Below are positions 34,801-45,475 of a stretch of 64,000 nucleotides of DNA, one piece after another. Position 1 is the stretch's first letter, and the number at the start of each line of letters is the position of its first letter. The notes under the pieces are model-generated. The model made no database searches. It had not been told where the DNA came from and saw only the letters and a list, made by a program, of their open reading frames with translations. The DNA is taken from the NCBI GenBank assembly GCA_023053545.1, contig JAKZAN010000001.1:10746565-10810564 (forward strand). The letters run 5' to 3'. The position numbers and the translations under genes were made by a program. The stretch comes from Lepidurus packardi. Its lineage: Eukaryota > Arthropoda > Branchiopoda > Notostraca > Triopsidae.

Positions 34801-35867
34801 TAACAGTAGTTTTCCTTTACGGAATCTGCAGAATTACAGAAAAAATCAAACAACTTATCGAAAAATTTCTTAAGTTTAATAATTTATTTTCGCATTGTTA
34901 AGTACACTTACTGAAATGAGCGAATTTTTTGTTTAGCAATAGACTAGTTTTATAATTCTAATCACGGTGCTTAATTCTATTCTTGTTTGGTTGTTTTAAC
35001 GGACAGTCCTCACAGTCCTGATTTGGTAGAGTGGATAAGTATGTTGCATAAACCGTGAAGGTGTTGGACAGAAAGGTATAGTAAAATTCCCACTGAGAAT
35101 AGTTTGTATCAAGAGGCTCTCTTCCCCACAAAGTATTGATCCACCAGCCCTAACCTTTTCTCCTCCCTTTCAGTCTTTGTTTCTCTCTTCTTTCGCGTAC
35201 TCGCTAACCTTTTAAATTCTTCAAAATATCCCTAACAGTTTATAGTTAATTCTCAAAAGTCTTTCCGCAAAATCTTTGCAAAAATACCAAGAAACCCCCA
35301 CAATTCTAAAAAAAAAACTAAAAGTAAAGCCGCAGAAACAAGATACCTTTCCGCCAAATCTGCCCAGAAAGGCGCACTCAGGTACTCGACGAAGGGTCGA
35401 ATTCCAATGAGGACGCCCGCTTGACCAGGGGTCATGCCCATATTCTTGAAGTAGATCGCCATTAAGGGTAATAGTGATCCGAACGCCGAGAAAAAGAAGA
35501 AATAGAAGGCTTTGGCGATGAGAAGTTCGCGGTTGATGGGCCCCGCGAAGAACATTTCCAGCAAATCGGATTTCCCGCGGATTTTCTTGGTACTGTCCTT
35601 TGGCTCCGGGTACTTAGCCAAGTCCACTGGACCCGTTGCATCCGGGTCCACCGGGGGGCGAGGCAAATTGTAACTGTTGACAGTGTCCTTGTCCGTACTT
35701 CGATTAAAGTTGTGTAGCGGTTTGGTGGTCTCCTGATAAGGGTTCGAGTACGCAGAGGAGGACGTGGAATCTTCATTGCTGATGCTGGCGAAGTAATTAG
35801 GAGTCGGGTTGAGAGCAGAAGGGTCGCTAGTGTTCGTCCCGTAATAGTTATAACTGTCGTTATTCAT
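31836..35867 (-). CDS. Major facilitator superfamily protein, MFSD6-like
   Basis: Multi-pass transporter-like protein of the MFSD6 group (substrate not established). Exons (minus): 35867-35347, 34825-34609, 34534-33944, 33862-33704, 33590-33477, 33420-33265, 33189-32979, 32886-32725, 32548-32418, 32343-32184, 32038-31836, giving 874 residues in frame. There is a long polar N-terminus, then MFS helices starting near residue 115 ([21 protein letters not shown]), and a large extracytosolic loop before [17 protein letters not shown]-terminal MFS half follows, with the family-typical stretches [10 protein letters not shown] and RASAQGVLQ...GLGRACG. The C-terminal tail is polar and rich in Gly, Ser and Tyr. 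One intron (33190-33264) appears to use a GC donor, because only that junction restores the frame. The first exon starts at [10 protein letters not shown]. Confidence 0.9.
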
Positions 35868-36927
35868 TTTCTGGATAGATTATTTTGGGGGCAAAATTAT
35901 GGGGAAAATTCTTTGCAAGAAATTTCACTCACTTTTAACAGATTGCCATGTTCTAGAAATAAAGATCACCGAGTGAAGGAGATAGCAATAATCCAAAGGA
36001 AGAAAATGCAGAAAAGACCTGCAATCAATACCCGAGTCCGCGTTCGACTAAACTGGCTTCGTCTTCAACCCACACTCGCACGCAGTTCGTGAGATAATCA
36101 ATATTGGTGCGCCGAAGCATTCTCCTTGGTACTGCCGAACTAAACGCTTATATTTTGAGCTTTTGATACCTAATTTTCTAAAGTAAATTGTAGACTTCTC
36201 CTAATATTTTGAATTTTGTTTCGTGTAATTAGCAAGGCTCAATTCTACTTTTTCATTTCAGAATAAATAAAAGCCATAGAAAAACTTAAACTCGGAACTC
36301 TCGCTCATCGACTCAGTACCTTAAGAGGGACTTCTCGAAAATGTAAGAACAAATTCAACCCAGAATTAATGCTCTTAGTCATGAGCCTTTCGATATTTTT
36401 CCTATAGTAAGAACTGGTTTCCTACTGCAATGTAGAAGCTGTTATTCAATGGATTTATTTTCGTAATTGTAAAATATTAAACTCGATTCACGAATTCTGG
36501 TTTCATTGAAACCGAATTCTTTTCACAAGTAAAACACTACACCCCTAAAAATCCCTTGAGTTGTAGGTTGTAAGCTAGTAAGGCAAACCAAAAATGCGCG
36601 CAGTCTATAAGCTCTGTATAAAATGGGAATGTCAAGTACGCCAAGAACTGAAGCCCAACCAGGGGTGTGGATGTCAAATTTACTTAATTATTTATTAAAA
36701 GAAGTCCTAAAAGTTAAAAGCAGCTTAACTATGATTTAAAACACTTATGTTATTTTATTATGAAACTAAGTAGGCTAAAGGCTTAAAATTTTGCATATTT
36801 CCCTAACTTAGCAACGTTCGGACTTCCATTGTTTTGCTTACCTCCAAGAAACGAAAATTAATTATTTTTAATTGAAGGAATTTCTTGTAACTTGTTTACT
36901 TAATAACAGTGTCATTTAGGATTCAAA
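35868..36927. other. Divergent intergenic region between MFSD6-like and MIC13-like genes
   Basis: About 1 kb between two genes read in opposite directions. It presumably contains both promoters. No ORF with a recognisable domain, and no clear TATA box or repeat, was seen. Confidence 0.5.
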
Positions 36928-37487
36928 ATGGGTTTGGTCCGTAAATTATTTGTCCTAACAAAGTAATCAATCTTTCAAAATATGTAATACATTAAAAAAA
37001 AATATATATTTTTTTTTTATATATAATTAGGGTTTCAACCAAATTGGGCCTAGCGGGAGGAGCAGTTTATTTTACTCATAAAGAAGGGCTTTGGGGCGAC
37101 GCTGAAAGCACTGCTGCCTTTATGCAACGCTTGGGCCCACATTTGCCGTCGTTAAACACAGTTCTGCCAGAATCCATCATTCAAAACGCCCAATCTTTCA
37201 CGGAAAAGGTACAATCTCTCTCTGAATTTATTGTGTAATTAAAATTAATCATATTCTATAATTTTTGGCATTCGTTCCTCACCTTTTGTTGAATGTCATC
37301 CGAAAAGATGGAGATTTGGGCCAACCCGAACCACAAATCCTTACCTGAATACTGGAACGGCGGAGTATTTGTTGTTACCCGTACTTTGGACAATCTTCCC
37401 ACATGTGCAGTTTCGGCCAAAGACAAAGTGGTTACATGGGTATCTGCCGCCCTGGACCAAAGCAGCTCAGCAAGTCAATCCGACTAA
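36928..37487 (+). CDS. MICOS complex subunit MIC13/QIL1-like
   Basis: Small inner-mitochondrial-membrane protein of the complex that keeps crista junctions. Exons 36928-36962, 37031-37208 and 37308-37487 give 130 residues. It starts MGLVRKLFVLT, followed by a glycine-rich membrane segment (KLGLAGGAVYFTH) and the family-like phrase EGLWGD, then a helical soluble part. The third exon begins at an AG after a weak pyrimidine tract, and the phase agrees. Length and layout fit MIC13. The family is fast-evolving, so the assignment rests on the N-terminal pattern. Confidence 0.7.
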
Positions 37488-37544
37488 TGTAGCAAATCTA
37501 GCTTGAAAAACTAAAGTCATAATTACGAAAAACATAAGAATAGG

Positions 37545-37550
37545 AATAAA
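37545..37550 (+). terminator. Poly(A) signal of the MIC13-like gene
   Basis: AATAAA, 58 bp after the stop codon, leading into an A run. On the other strand AATAAA at 37604-37599 lies only a few bases past the RNase H2A stop, so the two 3' ends face each other within about 60 bp. Confidence 0.55.
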
Positions 37551-37609
37551 AAAAAAAAAAACAGATGCGGTGTATTAAATCCATCCCAAATCCATAACTT
37601 TATTGTCAA

Positions 37610-38799
37610 TTACAAATCAGAGGTCACTTCGAGCTTGCGATCAGTCCAAAACCTGTGCCTAGGCTCGACTACTGGCCCAGTTTTAGACTGTTTAGCGAAA
37701 AAGGAGAGAACGGAAGGAGTGGAAACATCCATTTGTGCCTCGACATCTTCCCATTCTACTTTGGCAGCTTTTGGCTCCAAGATAAGTTGGGCAGTCGACC
37801 AGGAAAACCGCACCAACTGCGGGAATCCGAAAACCGGGTCGACATTATTGGCCAGAAACTTTTTCGTGGCTGGATCTACGATATTTTGATAACGAATGAT
37901 TTAAACAGAGGCAATGTCAGAGAAATATTTTTTTTGTTTAAATTTCGGATTAAAAGTACGATGTTTTAAAGGGCGCTAGATGTACCTCCAGGATAGCCAC
38001 TCCCCCAATTCACTTCTTCGCTTCGAGAAATTAGATTTTTCTCTTGGAATGTCCATTCTTTTAACGCTCGATCTCGAGCTACTTTGGCACAAATACTGGC
38101 AGCGCTCACGACCGGGAAAAGGGCGTCAGCTTTCTTGGAGACGGTGATCTTCAATGTGGGAAACAGTGCAGACAATTTGGCCTAAGAATTAAGAGGAATT
38201 TTCTCTTTAAATTTTCGTCAACATAGCACGTAAGAGTATAGCTTACTTGATACTTCTCTGGAAGGCCTACCGTGTCCACAAATACGGATGACACCTTAAC
38301 GCCCAATTCGATCGCTTTTCGTATCAAACTGATGGCAGAGCTGTGCGAGACTTCGTTGAGGCTGTTTTTGCTACGACGGTGCATGTTATTGCAGATGAAA
38401 TTGGGCGAAAGGACTTCAACCGCCCAGCCAACGAATGCCTGGCTATCATTAATTTTCTTAAATAAATTTTCGCGCTGTTCTTCCGTCAAAGTTTTGGAGT
38501 CTGCGCAGCCCAAGGCTTTTAATTCTGGCTCTCGAAGTTCCGGGCAATACGTTATGCCGTAAACCATTGGACCTGAATTTAATAAAGGCAACATAAAACA
38601 AATTATGAAAATTTCAAGAAGGTTGTCAAAATGTCTCCCACATTTTAGTTTTATCATCATCGTTACCTAACACTGGTCCTCGACCAGCTTCGTCTATTCC
38701 TAACGAACAAGGCGTGTTCTTGCATGCTTCAGGCACGTTAGAGTAAAAAAGACAGTTCCTGCTATTATCCAACCTATAACTTTCAATTCCTACGTCCAT
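37610..38799 (-). CDS. RNASEH2A: Ribonuclease H2 subunit A (catalytic)
   Basis: It nicks DNA at embedded ribonucleotides and degrades RNA-DNA hybrids in the nucleus. Exons (minus) 38799-38667, 38572-38247, 38181-37986 and 37875-37610 give 306 residues, the usual length of the eukaryotic subunit. The active-site motif [12 protein letters not shown] spans the first splice. [15 protein letters not shown] and [12 protein letters not shown] follow in family order, then GSGYPGD formed across the last intron. C-terminal residues include a degenerate PIP-box-like segment (SVLSFF). All catalytic acids expected by family knowledge look present. Confidence 0.95.
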
Positions 38800-39129
38800 T
38801 TCTCAATAAGAAATGTTTAAAATAACACACGTTTATTTCAAATTATGTCGATTCAGCTGCTCTCCCAACGCACGAACCGCGATTGGTGATGGTAAAATGA
38901 TTAGTAAACGGTGAGCTCAGTTCGCTGGCTGAAAAGGGTTACCTTGCGAAACCAACCGAACGAAATCCCGCCAAACGTGCCGAGCACACATAGGCAGAGC
39001 TGCAGATTGCTCGTTTTTTTAGAGCGCTCGTTACATATCTTCACGAGGGCGCCTTCTCATCGCTCGTAATTTTAAAAAACGAGTGTCTCGCGCTCGTTTT
39101 AAAACGCAATAGAAAAAAGAACTTTGCCA
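38800..39129. other. Upstream region of RNase H2A
   Basis: Short non-coding stretch. GCTCGT or its complement recurs several times between about 39010 and 39100, including facing copies around an A-rich spacer. It could be promoter elements or a small decayed repeat. Confidence 0.35.
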
Positions 39130-40155
39130 CAAATATTGTTTGAGCTCCGAAAAGTTTGTTAGATAGGTGCAGGAAGCCAAGGTTTGCAAATCGATTTGCA
39201 GGTTAGAAACCTTGTTGTACCATTAAAAGTAATTATTATAAAAATTATATAGTTATACTTGATTAATTGCTTTATCTGCAAAGTAGGAAACGGCAGCCAA
39301 GTTGAAAACTGACTGGCAAAGGACGACATTGTAGTAATTGTAAAGAATTCACTTGTAAAGAATTCCTTGTCTGCACTGTTACTTAGGAAAGATGCTAAGT
39401 TAAACTAAATAAAACGAACATTTCAAAGAAATTATAACGAAGACCAATCACTTGTTTCAACTGGAAACACAGCGTTCCTAATCTTTGTTGCAAAAGAATG
39501 GATCCCAAACAGAACTGAGCAAGAACCGCCGTTTCCATGATCATATCCAAACAGCACCAATTTACGACCAGTGAACCAATGGGTAAATTCTGCACATTGG
39601 AGTCATACCAACTTATAACGTTCTGAGAGAAAATTGCTAGCAATGGGGTCTATTTTTGTCGTAAAAAAGTATTTTAAGTTCGTCTGCTGGACTTGACTGT
39701 TCTTTTGTCTTGATGGCACAAAGCTGTCTATACTTACAATTAGCTCTGTTACAAGAATGGCTAAAAATGTAAACATTTGAGGTTTACGGCAGTAGGTCAT
39801 TGTATCATGAATACCCAGGACGGATTACCCGGTTCAATGGTCGTACGCTGAAGATAAGGGCGTAAGGCGCGTAAACAATTCTCAACCAAGTGTAACCAAT
39901 CTCAGCCACATACGACACAGACATGGGCAAAGAGTTTGTCATAAACATTGTCGCAAAGAGTACATACGACATGTAACCATAAATGAATATGCGAAACAGT
40001 AGCAGACCGACGAAATAAAGGAATAGCGGGTGGTATCAAGGTGCTACATGCCATTGACCCTGTTTTTCGTTCCAAATCACTGATAAGTGCCCAATGCATC
40101 TTGCAAACCAGACGATAGGTTTAATAGAACTAACTAGCACAGAAGAGCACTCCAT
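39130..40155 (-). pseudogene. Seven-helix receptor pseudogene, gustatory-receptor-like (copy A)
   Basis: Paralogue of the gene at 40988-42244. The first exon (start 40155, MECSSVLVSSIKP) carries an in-frame TGA at 40036-40038, where the paralogue has a Cys codon TGT. Later pieces line up with the paralogue: a helix in PQMFTFLAILVTELI (near 39760), LDMIMETAVLAQFCLG (near 39530) and VVLCQSVFNLAAVSYFADK (near 39290). A remnant with ANRF near 39170 lines up with the paralogue's SANGF. Frames do not join cleanly. The SANGF-type C-terminal motif and helix pattern suggest the arthropod gustatory receptor family, but identity is low. Confidence 0.5.
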
Positions 40156-40987
40156 TGTTCGCAGTTGTATACGGAACACGCGACGCTTTTAGGCACTGAA
40201 CGTACTTCCTATTATCTTCCGTGACGGTTTAATAAGAAAATTCCAATTAATGAAATAAATTCCAAAAAATAAATTCCAATTAATGGGGATAGGTCACACG
40301 CGAAAAAGAAAATTTTCAAATTTTGCTTCAATAAATTGGACGGAACAATGGTATGAGGGACAAGCAAACAACGAATTACGTGTGCGCCCTGATCCTTTTT
40401 TTGCGCGAGCTACTTTTGCATGGCATAAACATTTCATAAGCAGAAAAGACAAGTGAAAATTTTTATAAAAACCCATTAAATAATATGACATGGGCGGTTT
40501 CTGGGATGATCGCATTTAGCTAATGGTTTTGAGATAGTGGGTACTAGTGGGTATAGGCATCAAAGACAAATATAAATGAAAAGAATACTAAAGCATCTTT
40601 ATACGAAAAAGGAAGCCACTGCTGCGACGAGGTTAGCTTCTGATACCACACTATGGACCTTTCACATGGAACGCATAAAGCAATTTTATCCGATTTTGAT
40701 CCCCGCCTATGCTTCAAGGAGAGAGTTGCGAGTAATTTGCAATATACAACATGGTATCCGAGGCTAAAAACCATGGCCCTTGTAATTCAAATTAGGTTCA
40801 CAATTATATCCCATTGAAATCTTTCATTAAATCTTTACACTGTTGGATGGGAAACACATGTTTGCTTGAAAGAGTTATTTTGGCCTTTTCCGGATGTTTC
40901 ATACTGCAGCAAGACGACAGCGTAGGTCACAGCCACACCCAGCACCTAGACGGAGTAAACAACTCGCCTTATTAACGTTCTTGTGGT
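40156..40987. other. Spacer between the two receptor-like copies
   Basis: No gene recognised. ORFs of 60-76 codons on both strands near 40544-40774 are antisense to each other and show no domain. Confidence 0.4.
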
Positions 40988-42244
40988 TCATCTTAATACG
41001 TTTTGCAGTTTGTTTACCGCAGGTAGTAAGTTTCGTCTCACGTCGTAAAATCGAGCAGCAGTTGGTTTTTCAGGCGGGCTCATGCACACTGTCAGGTAGA
41101 ACTGCCAAAACTCAAGGCTCAGCTCTAAACTACAGCGTGCAAGCGATTGGTGGGAAATCAATGCTTGTAAATCCATTTGCGGAGAAGAAACCTTAGTATC
41201 AGCATGGTCACTGTTAAAATTAATTTTTTTATTTCCAAGTATAAAATAGTCTACTTCATCGTTAACTTTGTCGGCACAGTAGAAGAGGACAGTCAAATTG
41301 AAAAATGAATGGCAAGTGAGGACGATCCAATACTCCGTTAGCATGGCATCATTCGTCTTTAACACGGATTCAAAAGAGTAAAGAACTGTCAGATTCCATG
41401 CCTTTCGATAGGCTGCATAAGAAAGACACCGGTCAGTGAAACTGGAAATTGAAAATTACGAATTATGAAAAAGCTAATTCAATGTCCGCTGCACCACTTT
41501 CAAATGGGAACTCAAGAGTGTTGATCTGCAGCAAAATTGTTCCCAGACAAAACTGAGCAAGAACTGTCGTTTCTATGATCAGATCCAAGCAACTCCAGGG
41601 TATGAGCATCCGAGCAATTGGTACATTGGCAAATAAGAATCAAACCAATGTTGAAAACTCCACGATTACCACGCTGTGAGTACCACCTATTCATTGTGAT
41701 CTCGGTTAACAATAGTTCTCGGCTATATGGTATAGTACTGTTGTATAAACAACGTATTGTAGGATCCTTTTGAAAATAAAATACTTACAAATAGGATAGC
41801 TACAGACATAATGAGGAGTGTAAATATGTGAGGTTTGTAGCGGTGACTCTTTGAATTCTGCATCGTCTAGCTGGATTCCATTTCTTGTAGTTTGTATAAC
41901 GCTTTACCCAATGGTTGTAAGCTGATGAGAAAGGCATACGGTGCTAAAAAGTGTCTTAACCAAAAAGAACAAGGCTTGGCCAAATAGGACATGGCCATGG
42001 GGGTGAATTTCCTTTCGTGAGACATTGACGTAATGGTCGCATACAACATATAGCCGTAAACGAACAGGCGAAAGAGTAGAAGACCGACGAAGTATAAATA
42101 TTGTGCGCGGTAACAAGGTGCTACTTGCCATCGACTCTGTTGTTCGTTCCATATCACAGGTAACTGTCCAACTTCGAAACTTCTGCACTTCGAAACCAAG
42201 ACGATTGGTTTTATAGAACACGTTAAAACAAAAGAATACTCCAT
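40988..42244 (-). pseudogene. Seven-helix receptor, gustatory-receptor-like (copy B), probably decayed
   Basis: First exon from 42244 (MEYSFVLTCSIKP; an upstream in-frame Met is at 42268), with helices YLYFVGLLLFRLFVYGYML and WLRHFLAPYAFL. Further helices: PHIFTLLIMSVAILF (near 41830), LDLIIETTVLAQFCLG (near 41580) and YWIVLTCHSFFNLTVLFYCADK (near 41300). An FFSANGF segment near 41180 matches the C-terminal pattern of arthropod gustatory receptors. A one-base frame change around 41620, between HWFDSY and NVPIARM, and a stop soon after the SANGF segment argue for decay. Exact exons could not be fixed. Confidence 0.45.
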
Positions 42245-42268
42245 CTTGTCATCTATAAGGTCCTTCAA

Positions 42269-42918
42269 TTTGCGGAGTGCGTTTTAACCATACAAGATCT
42301 TCCTTATAGTTCATAGTAGGTCTTTAAGCTAATACTGCGGTTGCGCTCATCTTACAAGGAGGGATACAAGCAACATTTTTACAAGTGACCTCGAATGATA
42401 AACCTAGACGAAAAGGTGGGTCCAACTTTCATAAAATTCAATGACATAACGGGCCCACCCCCGAAAGACAATTGAAGTTAAAAGCTTTGAAGTTTATAGG
42501 TTACTCTGCCGTGTATGGGTTATTATATAGACTGACGTCTTAAGTGACCTTGTTTATAATTGTAATCATCTAATGGACTGTTAACACCAATGTGCGTCAC
42601 ATAATCAATCGGTCAGTGAGCAAAGCAGGTCACTGGAATAGCCATGCTGATCCTCCTGAGCAACACGCCAGTTCCAGTACCAAGAACTAAGTTGTTTGAC
42701 ATTTACAAAAGAACAGAGGAGCCAGGTATTTATACTATCTTCCTAGAATTCTAACATGCCTTTATAGATGCTCAATAAAACGGGACATAATGTACCTTTA
42801 ATTTGAATCTTAAGCGACAATCATGTATTCCCTCCACTATGGGGCCTACATATGTTCAACCTTGTGGGAAAAAAAGACTTCATGGAAAAGTCTGCATAAT
42901 GCTCACACACTTCTAAAA
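42269..42918. other. Intergenic region before PSMD3 3' end
   Basis: No gene seen. The plus-strand ORF near 42823-43020 is antisense to the last PSMD3 exon. The upstream part may be the former promoter of the receptor-like copy B. Confidence 0.45.
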
Positions 42919-45097
42919 TCAAGGAAAGCCGTCATCTTCCTCCTCTGCCATTTCTTTGGCATACTCCAAGTCTTGTTGTTCGCGTTCTCGGCGTTCCTAC
43001 GATACAAACCACGTTATTAAACAACCCACAAACTCCACCTTTCTTCCCATTTTAAGCCAAAGCTCAAATTTGTGGGTATTTTAGTCAGTTTTTAAGGCAA
43101 TATTTTGTCAAGTTTACCTCAGCTGACTCCAAATCTTTGTTGTATGACTTCGGAGGGAACCTCATAGCTTTCACACTCTGGTTATGGATGTCCAAGCAGA
43201 AAGAAATGCGTTGATGGAAAGCCAACTGCGGTTCGCGTCCACTATACACATCAGTGCTTTCTTTGCTCTTCATAAAGCCGCCTTCATGGTCAATCGAAGC
43301 CTCAATCACACCATCTCGTATGGCCTGTTAGAATTTTGAAATAGAATAGTTTGTTTTATCACATACACAATTTTTTTAAGATATAGTTAAAAAAGCGTTT
43401 CAGTCCAAGTGAAAAGAAAACGCATTTTACTTTGGCCACGATAAACTCGGCATCAATAGGCGAATCCAGTATAAGCTTGCTCGCAATGTCACTGAGCGAG
43501 ATGCGAGAGTAAGACAAGCTAATGGAGCGCACGGCAGTCTTGATGACATTGTGACGTAGGCGCAAAATTAGCATATAGGTATGATCAGCTTGAAACTTGG
43601 CCCCAAACTGGTCCAAAACTTCCCCAAAACGCTGCAAGTTGCCCATCCTGACAGCTATTTACAATATTAATAATAATAAGATATCGAATCAGTTCAAATT
43701 TATCTAATTAATAAATACCTTGAGTCAACTGGAAGTATGGAATTAATGCACGACGCACCGTGGGGTGGCGAAACGTGTTTCGCTCAGGAATATCTCCCAG
43801 CAACAATTCCACAGTTACGGCCAACTTTTGCACCTATAATTACCAACAAAAATACATTCTTGTAATACAAAATTTTTTTATTAAATACAATTTATGCACT
43901 CTACCGTTTGCTTAAATCCTACGGCTGTATGCTGAGGTGCTTTACGCAAAGCCTGCACCAAATGGGTATGAGCTTGAGAATACTCCAATTGCATAGCCTT
44001 AATGCGACCCAAGCTGTACAAATAACGGGCCCATTCATTATTAGAAGCTGATTCTGGGAAAACTGATTTAGAGACCAGTTTATCGGCCTGGAAGAAAGCG
44101 TTTTTATGATTTCACTTTCCATTTTTTTAAAATCTTTTCTTTTTAAGATTCTAATTACCTGATCATACAAATTATGGCTCAAGTAATTGCGTAGGAGGCA
44201 ATTAATGAGCACGGCTTGGCCTTCGAAATCGCTGCGTAAGGTACACGTCCTTAGACGACTATGCAAAAAGCTGAAAAGATGGAAAATTCTTATTTTTTTT
44301 GCTCTTAATATGAAAAATAAAAAAAAATAAAAATAGAAAGCAAGGAAAAATACCTTCGGGTCTTGTCTAACTGTCCGTTTAGCTCATAACTCCTGGTGTA
44401 GTAAAAATAACACCTTGCAGCGAGTAAATCCAGCGTACGGCGGTTCAAAGCCACCACTTTCTTGATCAATTGATCTATAATTTCGGGGAACAAGTACAAT
44501 AAGTGAGTTAGTTTAGTATTTTAGTGGGTTTTTACCAGCGCAAGCGACTGCTTCGGGGTATTTTTTGTGGTCAATCAAGTACAGATTCAGCAAAAGGTGG
44601 ATGTAAACGTCCAGTTCAGGTAGAAGAGGCGTCGAAGAAGATTTGGTGGTCCTTAGACGCTGCTGAGAGCCTGTCTCGGATTCCGGTGTCTGAGAAAAGA
44701 CGAAAAATTTGAGTTTTTTGAAGACTGTCAGTCGAGACTAAGCGTTAATACATAAGTTAAGAGACTCTCGCGTTCTTTAGGCAGATGGGCGTAGTATCCG
44801 TTAATAATCCTTCGCAGGACAGTCGGATTCAGTCGACGACGAGTGTTGGGTAAAGCTCTTAACACCCGTAAGGTGTAACGCGGTTCTTTGCTGCTCACAG
44901 CCTTCTCAATTTGACGCCCATGTTCGCGAATTTCTACACCAATCGTCGAGTTAGACTCCAACTTTACTAGATTGCTATATACCATCTGTTGTAGTGATGT
45001 CAGGGTCTTTTTTGACATCTTCAACAGCAGGAGTAGCTTCATCTGACGCCGGCATTTCCACATCGGTCGTAGCACTCGTGCTCGTTTCAATTGCCAT
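42919..45097 (-). CDS. PSMD3: 26S proteasome non-ATPase regulatory subunit 3 (Rpn3)
   Basis: PCI-domain subunit of the 19S lid. Exons (minus): 45097-44983, 44933-44752, 44689-44536, 44474-44354, 44270-44159, 44087-43905, 43833-43719, 43654-43431, 43324-43118, 42996-42919, giving 496 residues in frame. Near-invariant stretches of the family are visible: [71 protein letters not shown], and the C-terminal [18 protein letters not shown]. The acidic N-terminus is variable. Intron 1 (44934-44982) is only 49 bp, and skipping it is required to reach the conserved [11 protein letters not shown]. The gene is divergent from MTR4. Confidence 0.96.
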
Positions 45098-45475
45098 GGT
45101 TACCAAACTAGAATAGCTAACATAATGAATGAAAATGGAGAAGTTTGACTTCGAAATTAAGCTAAGTTTGTTACGTTTCAGTTTATTCAGCAAGCCAGTA
45201 TTCTTTGTTGTTAAAATCTGTCTAGTCATGAAGCAGATTCGTAGGAAATGACTAGCGAATAGTGATCAAACAGAACTGTGAACCAAAACCGGTAGCAGTT
45301 CGAAGGGCCGCGTTCTTTCCCGACTCGGGTTACTTCTTTAACAAAAGTTCCATTTTCGAATACTTATGACCCTTCGACGTATATAAAATAGGGAGGTGTT
45401 GAAGTCAAAATAACACGTGGGAGTTTGTCAATTTCGTTGGTTTGTGAAGCTAAACATAACTGATTTAAAACTGCA
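45098..45475. promoter_or_regulatory. Divergent promoter region between PSMD3 and MTR4
   Basis: Only 378 bp separate the two start codons. A TATA-like TATATAAAAT at 45379-45388 lies about 90 bp before the MTR4 start on the plus strand. Both are housekeeping genes, so a shared bidirectional promoter is likely. Confidence 0.5.

Noticed and set aside
42823-43020. Plus-strand ORF MYSLHYGAYICS
   Set aside because: Antisense to the last PSMD3 exon, with no family features.
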